Source: Chthonomonadaceae bacterium (GTDB lineage Bacteria > Armatimonadota > Chthonomonadetes > Chthonomonadales > Chthonomonadaceae). From it: a stretch of DNA of 5,896 bases. The stretch is taken from NCBI GenBank assembly GCA_025355115.1, contig JANXLO010000461.1, positions 1 to 5,896 on the forward strand, written 5' to 3'. The notes beneath the pieces were generated by a model. That model saw only the letters and a list, made by a program, of their open reading frames with translations, searched no databases and had not been told where the DNA came from. Positions 1-4,792 of this stretch are shown here, one piece after another; the first letter of the stretch is position 1, and each line of letters begins with the position of its first letter. The position numbers were made by a program, and so were the translations under genes.

Positions 1-754
1 TGAAGCGGGAGCTGATGAACGGGAGGCTGATCCGGTTCGCCGCGAGATGCACCGTCGACCGCAGGGTCGCGGGGTCGAACATTGCCGTGACGTGAAACTG
101 CTGCATGATGTCGGGGGCGGCGATCCCCGCCACGTCGAAGGCGGCGCTCTTGTCGGGACGGATGAGAACGATGCCGGAGAGGCGATCCAGCCGCGTCGAG
201 AGCGGGCGCGAGGGAACGCGGGGAGGATGCGGGAACGCCGCGTCCATGTAGATCACGGAGCCGTCGGTGAAGGCGATCCTGTCGGTGAATACCCGCCCGC
301 CGCCTGTTTTCGGCTTGATGAGCTGGGAGAAGTTCCACTGGCCGCTGATGCTGCGGACCAGCCGCACCTCGGGGCGCGTGACGCGAATCTCTTCGACAAT
401 GGGGACTTTTGGATTCGCAGAGAGGAGTTGCTGCAAGCTGTAGGCGACCGAGACGCTTGAGGCGCGGACGAAAGCAGTTTTGTCGTCCGTGGGGCTGTTG
501 GCGACGAAAATGTTCTTCAGAACGACCCGGTTCGAGCCGTACAGGCCGAACGGATTGCGGTCGAATTTGACGTCTCCGATGACCACTCGCCGCCCTAGCG
601 CGCGAGTCGCCTCCGCCGAGACCGTTCCCGCCAGTCGCGCATCCGTGTTCAGAAAGTTGAATACTCGGCGGACGAAACGATACGCCCCGATGCTGAGGAA
701 GCAGATCGGGATCAAAAAAATCAGGGCATTGATCCAGAAGCGCAGACGACGCAT
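1..754 (-). CDS. AsmA/TamB/DUF748-like membrane-anchored envelope protein, N-terminal part (3' end outside window)
   Basis: An open frame runs from ATG at 754-752 to the left edge with no stop, giving 251 residues of a longer protein. Residues 1-6 are basic (MRRLRF) and residues 7-25 form a hydrophobic helix, so this looks like an N-in signal anchor with the rest in the periplasm. The body alternates beta-type segments. It carries features typical of AsmA/TamB/DUF748 proteins: LGRRVVIGDVKF with NPFGL at about 53-71, FVRASSVSVAYSLQQLL at 95-111, and a QWNFSQL motif at 139-145. Known family members are long bridge-like or assembly proteins that move lipids or help outer-membrane assembly; that role is inferred here. 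The start is well fixed, because an in-frame TGA lies three codons upstream (763-761), although no strong ribosome binding site precedes the ATG. The gene follows lipA by 97 nt on the same strand and may be cotranscribed with it. The family assignment rests on motif impression, not a search. Confidence 0.75.
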   Translation of the reverse strand, partial: MRRLRFWINALIFLIPICFLSIGAYRFVRRVFNFLNTDARLAGTVSAEATRALGRRVVIGDVKFDRNPFGLYGSNRVVLKNIFVANSPTDDKTAFVRASSVSVAYSLQQLLSANPKVPIVEEIRVTRPEVRLVRSISGQWNFSQLIKPKTGGGRVFTDRIAFTDGSVIYMDAAFPHPPRVPSRPLSTRLDRLSGIVLIRPDKSAAFDVAGIAAPDIMQQFHVTAMFDPATLRSTVHLAANRISLPFISSRF

Positions 755-851
755 AAGAGCTCACTTCAGGCTACAGCCGCCTCCGCTGGCGCGGAAGGGA
801 CGGAGAAGAGCGGTCGGCAGAAGGAACGGAGAGCGAGCCGTTCAGACGCCC

Positions 852-1742
852 TCAGGCCATGCCTACACGGGCAAGCCTGTCCGACAGCAGTTTTTCGGAA
901 AAGTCCTGGGCGTTGTAGGACGAGCGCACGAACGGACCGGAGGCGACGAACAGAAATCCCATCTCGTCCCCGATGCGCTCATATTCGGCGAAACGGTCGG
1001 GATGCACGTACTCGATCACGGGCAGGTGCTTATCGATGGTAGGACGGAGATACTGCCCAATCGTGACGGCGCTTACCCCGGCGTCGCGCAGGTCGCGCAG
1101 CGTCTCCAGCACTTCCTCATGGGTCTCGCCCAATCCGAGCATGATGCCGGATTTGGTGTAGATCGTAGGATCCATATTGGTGACGGTCCGAAGCAAGTCC
1201 AGAGTGCGCTCGTATTTGGCTTGCGGCCGCACGACGGGAGAGAGCCTCGCTACGGTCTCGATGTTGTGGTTGTAGATGTCGGGATGCGCATCGACGACGC
1301 GGCGAATGCACCAGCGCTTGCCCTTGAAGTCCGGCGTGAGCACCTCGACGATGACACCTGGGATGGCCTCACGGAGCGCGTGGATAGTGTCTGCGAAATG
1401 GCCAGCGCCCTCGTCCGGCAGTTCGTCGCGGGCCACGGAGGTGACGACGACATGCCTCAGCCCCATCTCCTTCGCGGCATTCGCCACACGTCGGGGCTCA
1501 TCTCCATCGATCTCGAGCGGCCTTCCTACCTTGATCGCGCAAAAGCCGCAGCTTCGCGTGCAGATGTCCCCGAGTATCATGAAGGTGGCGGTCTTCTTGG
1601 ACCAGCACTCCCCTATATTTGGGCAACGGGCACTCTCGCAGACGGTGTTCAGCTTGGACTCGCGCATCATGTCGTTGACAAGCCCAATGGTAATAGGATT
1701 GGGAACGCGCTTCTTGAGCCACTCAGGTAGGCGTGAATTCAC
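852..1742 (-). CDS. lipA: Lipoyl synthase (radical SAM, two [4Fe-4S] clusters)
   Basis: The 296-residue protein has normal length for LipA, which inserts two sulfurs into the octanoyl group on lipoyl domains of pyruvate and 2-oxoglutarate dehydrogenases and of glycine cleavage H protein. It is cytoplasmic. All hallmark residues are present. The auxiliary cluster motif C-x4-C-x5-C is C35, C40, C46. The radical SAM motif CxxxCxxC is C61, C65, C68. The C-terminal RSSY that ligates the auxiliary cluster is 273-276. PNIGECW and SGIMLGLGET are also typical. The start codon is GTG (1742-1740), preceded by AAGGA ten bases upstream (1757-1753); an in-frame TAA lies nine codons upstream and there is no earlier start. 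A candidate promoter lies at 1836-1864. No lipB is seen in the window; the downstream neighbour is the AsmA-like gene. The gene looks intact and functional. Confidence 0.98.
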   Translation of the reverse strand: MNSRLPEWLKKRVPNPITIGLVNDMMRESKLNTVCESARCPNIGECWSKKTATFMILGDICTRSCGFCAIKVGRPLEIDGDEPRRVANAAKEMGLRHVVVTSVARDELPDEGAGHFADTIHALREAIPGVIVEVLTPDFKGKRWCIRRVVDAHPDIYNHNIETVARLSPVVRPQAKYERTLDLLRTVTNMDPTIYTKSGIMLGLGETHEEVLETLRDLRDAGVSAVTIGQYLRPTIDKHLPVIEYVHPDRFAEYERIGDEMGFLFVASGPFVRSSYNAQDFSEKLLSDRLARVGMA

Positions 1743-1835
1743 AGCAAATTGTTCCTTGATTAACTTTTAGAATGCCCGCAGGGCAGAGGCAACAGGCCTA
1801 AACTCGCGTCTCTTACATTCGAATGAGCACGATTC

Positions 1836-1864
1836 AGTGTACCGTATTTGCCCCGCCTTCGCAA
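1836..1864 (-). promoter_or_regulatory. Candidate sigma70-type promoter for lipA
   Basis: On the minus strand TTGCGA (1864-1859) and TACACT (1841-1836) are separated by 17 bp. Each hexamer matches the consensus at four of six positions. Transcription would begin near 1829, giving a leader of about 87 nt before the GTG. A short TGCCC-GCA-GGGCA inverted repeat (1773-1785) lies in this leader. The rest of the 255-bp gap between lipA and the 238-aa gene shows nothing else I can support. Confidence 0.42.
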
Positions 1865-1997
1865 CCGCACCCCGCAAGGCTAATCGGGATGGCGCGGCAC
1901 TGGATAGAGCTATCTGGAAAGCATGTTTCTTGCCATTCAATAGACCCTATCGCGTTATCGTCCAGTTGTCACTGATTCCAATGGCGTGCACCCACAA

Positions 1998-2714
1998 TCA
2001 CGCTGGCAGCGTGAGGCACAGCCAATTATATTCCCCATTCCACTCAAACTCGGCTTTGTGGGCTTGAAACCATGCCGACTCTTCAACCGATTTGACCGCG
2101 GCTTGCATGGAGGGCATTATCAACTGCAAATTGTCGCTGTCTCGAGTGTAGATTTCGAAAAACTGACCGTCATGGCCCACAGTGACCACCAATGCGCAGG
2201 CCTCGCAGACGGCCTCAAGCCATTCGTTTTCGCCTTCGCCTGGGAATGGAGCGGCCAGGAGCCGCTTCAGCTCCGTCGCATCCTCCGAAATCGGATTCAC
2301 ATAGAAGGCGAACCCATGACTACCTATCATCTCATTCAGGTCCCCGTCCTCCCGGAGCAGGGCCTGCCAGAAGAGCGGGCCGACATGCGAAAAGATGCAT
2401 GAGTCCCAGCTCCTCCAGACATTCAGATCGTAAAAGTGATCGTTATAGCCGACGCGCGAGCGGAAGTAAGGCGTCGGCCCATCCGCGGCGCCGAACATCT
2501 CCTCGGGCGATGAGGCCCTGTCCTTCAATGCGAGCGAACTCACGTGCGTGGTGCAGTCCAGACGAGAGGTCAGGTCGGTCATGAACACCACCTCTGGCCG
2601 CTCCTCGATCGGGCATTCGACGCGATTGTAGACGAAGACGTTCAGTCCTTGCAGATACCAGTGCAGTACGCTACCACCTGGATATCTTTCCAATCGCACG
2701 ATCTCTGTCCGCAT
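1998..2714 (-). CDS. Protein of unknown function, 238 aa
   Basis: I do not recognise this protein. It appears cytoplasmic: there is no signal peptide or membrane segment. It is rich in aromatic and acidic residues and has several scattered cysteines (for example VEC, LDCTTH, SCIFSH, VCEAC, WLCL) without a clear metal-binding spacing. The C-terminal part (about 130-235) reads as mixed alpha/beta, with SHGFAFYVNP near 131, a VTVGHDGQFFEIYT segment near 177-190 and EWNGEYNWLCLTLP at the end. The ATG at 2714-2712 is the first possible start, because an in-frame TAG lies at 2723-2721. A GGAGGGAG tract (2735-2728) sits 13 nt upstream, slightly far for a ribosome binding site. Coding is supported by a full-length open frame in the lipA direction, plausible protein composition and the purine-rich tract. 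The gene diverges from hisS. No intrinsic terminator follows it. It could be a lineage-specific or immunity-type protein, but nothing shows this. Confidence 0.65.
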   Translation of the reverse strand: MRTEIVRLERYPGGSVLHWYLQGLNVFVYNRVECPIEERPEVVFMTDLTSRLDCTTHVSSLALKDRASSPEEMFGAADGPTPYFRSRVGYNDHFYDLNVWRSWDSCIFSHVGPLFWQALLREDGDLNEMIGSHGFAFYVNPISEDATELKRLLAAPFPGEGENEWLEAVCEACALVVTVGHDGQFFEIYTRDSDNLQLIMPSMQAAVKSVEESAWFQAHKAEFEWNGEYNWLCLTLPA

Positions 2715-2748
2715 TTGACTCTAACTTCTCCCTCCAAATGGTTAGTCT

Positions 2749-2754
2749 ATGATA
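2749..2754 (-). promoter_or_regulatory. Possible -10 element for the 238-aa gene
   Basis: TATCAT (2754-2749, minus strand) matches the -10 consensus at five of six positions and would start a transcript near 2742, about 28 nt before the ATG. No convincing -35 hexamer lies at 16-18 bp, so this is a weak call. Confidence 0.25.
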
Positions 2755-2808
2755 CCACGGCTCCGACCGGAAGAGCCTCTGCCAAGGACGCTCGGGTGTG
2801 CTCGGAAG

Positions 2809-2838
2809 TTGACTTACATCCTTATCCTGCCGTACAAT
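2809..2838 (+). promoter_or_regulatory. Sigma70-type promoter of hisS
   Basis: TTGACT (2809-2814) and TACAAT (2833-2838) are separated by 18 bp, each matching the consensus at five of six positions. Transcription would start near 2845, leaving a leader of about 78 nt before the hisS ATG at 2923. The promoter lies inside the upstream open extension of the hisS frame (from 2749), which argues that the extension is not translated. The leader holds one modest hairpin (GCAG/CTGC arms around 2890-2910). It is too short for, and lacks, a T-box. Confidence 0.65.
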
Positions 2839-2922
2839 GCGATAGCTGCGCGCGAGTTCCCTGGAAGGCCGTCTGGCTCGTTTTCCGAGGCAGCTCTAAT
2901 TCTGCTCGCACTTGAGGTCGCA

Positions 2923-4218
2923 ATGAGATTCGCCGCTCCTCCTTATATGAACGATGTCCTGCCCTACCCTCTCGCCAAGGACGGCTGGCTGCACACTGCT
3001 CGCTGGCGCTATGTCGAGGGCCTGTTTCGCGACATCTGCCGCCGCTACGGCTATCGTGAGATACGCACCCCCATTCTGGAGCAGACGGAGCTGTTCGCCC
3101 GCAGCATCGGAGAGGCGACCGACATCGTCTCGAAGGAGATGTTCACCTTCACAGACCGTGGCGAGCGCAGCCTGACTATGAAGCCCGAAGGCACCGCGCC
3201 TGCTGTCCGAGCCTGCCTGGAGCACAAACTTTTCGCAGCCCACCCTATGCTGAAGCTCTACTACGTCGGGCAGAATTTTCGCTACGAGCGCGGCCAGAAG
3301 GGCCGTTACCGTCAGCACCAGCAACTCGGCGTAGAAGTGTTCGGGGCCTCGGACGCTGCCATCGATGCCGAGGTGATACTGCTGGCGATGGAGTTCTACC
3401 GGGCGCTGGGAGTGGAGGATCAGGAGCTGCACATCAACTCGGTCGGCACCGCCGCCTCGCGGCCCGCCTACCGGGAGGCACTTCGCGACTTCGTGCGCCC
3501 GTTCCTCGCGGAGATGAGCGTGGAGGGGCAGACGCGATTCGAGGCCAACCCGCTGCGCATGCTAGATACGAAGGACGAGAGCGATCTCCGCCTGCTCGCC
3601 GACGCCCCAAGGCTTGTCGATTTTCTGGATGAGGATAGCCGCGTTCACTTCGAGACTCTTCAAGCTTATCTGACGGCAGCGGGCGTCCCCTACACTCTGG
3701 ACCACCGTCTCGTGCGCGGCTTCGACTACTACTCCAAAACCTGCTTCGAGATAATCGGGACAAAGCTCGGCTCACAGAACGCTTTGGGAGGAGGAGGACG
3801 GTACGACGGCCTGGTGGAGGAGTGCGGCGGGCCATCGACTCCTGGAATCGGGTTCGGGCTCGGCATGGAGCGGTGCCTGCTGGTGCTGGATGCGCTTGGC
3901 ATTGTCCTGTCCGTTGAGGACGAGCGCCCTCTCGCTTTCCTTGTCACACTGGGCGACGAGGCGAAGGTGCGCCCTGCCGCGGTGAAGCTTCTGGCGGATC
4001 TCCGCGCCGCCGGGCTGGCCGCCGACATGGACTACCGAAGTCGCAAGTTCGGGCAGCAGGCCAAGCGCGCCGACGAGTTGGGCGCGCGCTATCTGCTCGT
4101 CCTCGGCGACGGCGAGCTCGAGCGCGGCGTAGTCGGTCTGCGCGATCAAAACACCAAGGAGCAGAGTGACGTCCCACTCCCTGAAATCATCGCCCGTCTT
4201 CAGGAGCTGGCTCCATGA
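2923..4218 (+). CDS. hisS: Histidyl-tRNA synthetase (class II)
   Basis: The 431-residue protein has usual length for bacterial HisRS, which charges tRNA-His with histidine using ATP in the cytoplasm. The class II catalytic domain spans about 1-325. It carries the EGT loop at 89-91 (MKPEGTAPAVRA), motif 2 at 119-136 (FRYERGQKGRYRQHQQLG), the HisRS-specific LVRGFDYY at 263-270 (usually LVRGLDYY), the glycine-rich GGGGRYDGL at 289-297 and motif 3 GIGFGLGMER at 308-317. The anticodon-binding domain follows from about 335 to the end (FGQQAKRADELGARY near 376-390). The frame is open 58 codons further upstream, but ATG 2923 is chosen. It has GAGGT five bases upstream, it gives the normal N-terminus, and the promoter lies inside the extension. 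It is transcribed alone or as the first gene. No intrinsic terminator is seen after the stop, and it converges on the predicted minus-strand RNA. Confidence 0.98.
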   Translation: MRFAAPPYMNDVLPYPLAKDGWLHTARWRYVEGLFRDICRRYGYREIRTPILEQTELFARSIGEATDIVSKEMFTFTDRGERSLTMKPEGTAPAVRACLEHKLFAAHPMLKLYYVGQNFRYERGQKGRYRQHQQLGVEVFGASDAAIDAEVILLAMEFYRALGVEDQELHINSVGTAASRPAYREALRDFVRPFLAEMSVEGQTRFEANPLRMLDTKDESDLRLLADAPRLVDFLDEDSRVHFETLQAYLTAAGVPYTLDHRLVRGFDYYSKTCFEIIGTKLGSQNALGGGGRYDGLVEECGGPSTPGIGFGLGMERCLLVLDALGIVLSVEDERPLAFLVTLGDEAKVRPAAVKLLADLRAAGLAADMDYRSRKFGQQAKRADELGARYLLVLGDGELERGVVGLRDQNTKEQSDVPLPEIIARLQELAP

Positions 4219-4295
4219 AGTGAGCGAACGGCATGTCATGATACGGCAGGCAAGCTTCTCCCGCTTTAGTAGGTAAAGTAAAGTGGCCAGGCGAG

Positions 4296-4332
4296 AAAAA
4301 AGATCTTAAGGTGTTGACGCACCTTACGACCT
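4296..4332 (-). terminator. Intrinsic terminator of the leftward RNA
   Basis: On the minus strand the arms UAAGGUG (4326-4320) and CACCUUA (4313-4307) enclose a CGUCAA loop. The stem continues through one G/A mismatch into AGGUC/GAUCU, giving 12 pairs (one G-U), and abuts a run of six T (4301-4296). On the plus strand the same hairpin is followed by AATGC, not T, so it terminates leftward transcription only. No protein gene reads leftward into it, which points to a non-coding transcript. Confidence 0.68.
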
Positions 4333-4349
4333 AATGCAACCTGGCTATA

Positions 4350-4355
4350 AAGGAG
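4350..4355 (+). promoter_or_regulatory. Strong ribosome binding site of the 38-aa ORF
   Basis: AAGGAG lies six bases before the ATG at 4362, a near-ideal match and spacing. It is the main evidence that the small ORF is translated. No clear plus-strand promoter is seen upstream: a TTGACG (4314-4319) lacks a -10 at proper distance, and TATAAA (4346-4351) overlaps the SD itself. Read-through from hisS is possible. Confidence 0.5.
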
Positions 4356-4361
4356 ACGGAT

Positions 4362-4478
4362 ATGACACTAACCTGCCTTATCCTGAACCTTGCGTTTCAT
4401 ACGCCAGGGGCCGCGTTCTACGCAGTTCAGCTTTGCCTGATCTGGCGCAAAGAGCGCACCAAGTCCGTAGACTTGTAA
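4362..4478 (+). CDS. Candidate small hydrophobic protein, 38 aa (possible type I toxin-like peptide)
   Basis: ATG at 4362 to TAA at 4476-4478 encodes 38 residues. They comprise a hydrophobic start (TLTCLILNLAF, 2-12), an HTPG break (13-16), a second hydrophobic stretch (AAFYAVQLCLIW, 17-28) and a basic tail (RKERTK, 29-34). This is the general plan of small membrane peptides such as the Ldr and TxpA/BsrG type I toxins. The resemblance is of architecture, not shown homology. The upstream AAGGAG is excellent. The whole ORF, including its SD, is covered by the predicted antisense RNA. Against it: it is very short, no promoter is obvious on this strand, and a good SD may occur by chance as the complement of a functional anti-SD tract in the RNA. 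I consider translation plausible but unproven. Confidence 0.4.
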   Translation: MTLTCLILNLAFHTPGAAFYAVQLCLIWRKERTKSVDL

Positions 4479-4488
4479 CCCTCGGTCC

Positions 4489-4527
4489 CTCGCTCCGCTC
4501 GGATATGGAACCTCCGGGCGGGGCGAG
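4489..4527. repeat. Long GC-rich inverted repeat (15-bp arms)
   Basis: The arms 4489-4503 and 4513-4527 are complementary over 15 positions (two are G-T), with a 9-base loop between. The sequence CCTCGCTCCGCTCGG has the look of dispersed REP-type palindromes found in many intergenic regions; that resemblance is from memory. It lies at the 5' end of the predicted minus-strand RNA, so it may simply be that RNA's first hairpin. No T-run follows on either strand, so it is not a terminator. Confidence 0.6.
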
Positions 4528-4543
4528 CCTCCAGCCTGCACAA

Positions 4544-4573
4544 ATTATACACCATTTCTGCGCAATATGTCAG
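4544..4573 (-). promoter_or_regulatory. Strong leftward promoter of the small RNA
   Basis: On the minus strand CTGACA (4573-4568, five of six) and TATAAT (4549-4544, perfect) are separated by 18 bp. The expected start is the A at 4537, seven bases past the -10. It is one of the best promoters in the window, yet no leftward protein-coding gene follows it before the terminator at 4296. Confidence 0.65.
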
Positions 4574-4685
4574 CCGTCCATCACATGAGAGCAGTTCTCC
4601 CGACGAATGTCGCTCTTGAGTGACCGACGTAGCCTTCTGTCCCCGTGGAAGGCAGGGCATCGTTTGGGAAGAAGTCAATAATAGG
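4574..4685. other. Spacer between the leftward RNA promoter and the purL promoter
   Basis: No ORF with a ribosome binding site is visible here. There are two modest inverted repeats. One pairs CAC/GTG and AGAGC/GCTCT (4582-4592 with 4612-4622) around a small CGAC-GAAT-GTC hairpin. The other is GCCTTC/GAAGGC (4632-4637 with 4648-4653). Neither is followed by a T-run. They could be protein-binding sites or chance; nothing decides it. An A/T-rich stretch (4671-4684) directly precedes the purL -35 and could act as an UP-like element. Confidence 0.3.
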
Positions 4686-4715
4686 TTGACCCTCTCCTTT
4701 GCAATGGGCTATACT
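4686..4715 (+). promoter_or_regulatory. Sigma70-type promoter of purL
   Basis: TTGACC (4686-4691) and TATACT (4710-4715) are separated by 18 bp, each five of six to consensus. The expected transcription start is near 4722, giving a leader of about 71 nt. No PurR-like palindrome and no known purine or PRPP riboswitch core is recognisable around it. Confidence 0.7.
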
Positions 4716-4742
4716 AAGAGCAGGATTCAAAAACCGTGCAGG

Positions 4743-4766
4743 AAGCGCAATGTCTGCGCTTTTTTT
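4743..4766 (+). terminator. Intrinsic terminator in the purL leader (probable attenuator)
   Basis: AAGCGCA (4743-4749), loop ATGTC (4750-4754) and TGCGCTT (4755-4761) form a 7-bp stem followed by a run of seven T (4760-4766). It lies between the purL promoter and the purL start, so every purL transcript from that promoter must pass it. An alternative pairing, GUGCAG (4735-4740) with CUGCGC (4754-4759), is mutually exclusive with it and could serve as antiterminator. A terminated transcript would be only about 45 nt long. Confidence 0.72.
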
Positions 4767-4777
4767 GCTTTTGCAGT

Positions 4778-4784
4778 GGAGGAG
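4778..4784 (+). promoter_or_regulatory. Ribosome binding site that fixes a TTG start for purL
   Basis: GGAGGAG ends eight bases before TTG 4793, the expected spacing. The first in-frame ATG (4808) would be 23 bases away, so TTG is the better start. Confidence 0.7.
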
Positions 4785-4792
4785 ACGACTCT

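Larger units (their letters stand above)
4297..4537 (-). ncRNA. Predicted structured small RNA of about 241 nt, antisense to the 38-aa ORF
   Basis: The RNA is defined by a near-consensus promoter (4544-4573) and an intrinsic terminator (4296-4332) on the same strand. Possible hairpins in 5'-3' order are: a 15-bp GC-rich stem pairing 4527-4513 with 4503-4489 around a 9-nt loop; CAAGUC-UACG-GACUUG (4475-4460), a UNCG tetraloop closed by C-G, a form that occurs only on this strand; GGUGCG/UGCGCC (4460-4444); CAGAUCAG/CUGAACUG with one A-A mismatch (4444-4423); CUGCGU-AGA-ACGCGG (4425-4411), which competes with the previous one; then the terminator. It contains no long ORF, only a 10-codon one (MKRKVQDKAG, near 4402) without a ribosome binding site. 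I do not recognise it as tmRNA, RNase P RNA, SRP RNA or 6S RNA: their conserved motifs are absent. It fully overlaps, in antisense, the 38-aa ORF and its ribosome binding site, so it could be its antitoxin-type regulator. Alternatively it acts as a trans-acting sRNA through its CGUCUCCU anti-SD tract (4358-4351). Confidence 0.58.

Noticed and set aside
825..842. Hairpin AACGG/CCGTT after lipA as a terminator
   Set aside because: The stem is only five bp and there is no T-run. The pyrimidine-rich spacer leaves cotranscription with the AsmA-like gene possible.
480..1730. Plus-strand open frame of 416 codons
   Set aside because: It lies antisense to lipA and the start of the AsmA-like gene, both strongly supported. 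Its translation is Arg/His-rich and resembles no protein; it is a by-product of GC-rich codon use on the other strand.
1908..1919. GATAG-AG-CTATC palindrome as terminator of the 238-aa gene
   Set aside because: The loop is two bases, the stem is AT-rich and no T-run follows on the minus strand.
1837..2402. Plus-strand open frames of 76 and 138 codons
   Set aside because: They are antisense to the 238-aa gene or span non-coding spacer, lack ribosome binding sites and have no protein-like pattern.
2749..2922. 58-codon N-terminal extension of hisS
   Set aside because: It contains the hisS promoter, has no ribosome binding site and is not part of the HisRS family. ATG 2923 has a good SD and gives normal length.
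2845..2922. T-box leader for hisS
   Set aside because: The leader is only about 78 nt, and neither the conserved T-box sequence nor a terminator/antiterminator pair is present.
4346..4351. TATAAA as a plus-strand -10 for the small ORF
   Set aside because: It overlaps the Shine-Dalgarno, so transcription would start after it, just before the ATG. The -35 at proper spacing matches only three of six positions.
4427..4678. Minus-strand open frame of 83 codons
   Set aside because: It has no SD, its composition is random-looking, and the leftward promoter at 4544-4573 lies inside it.
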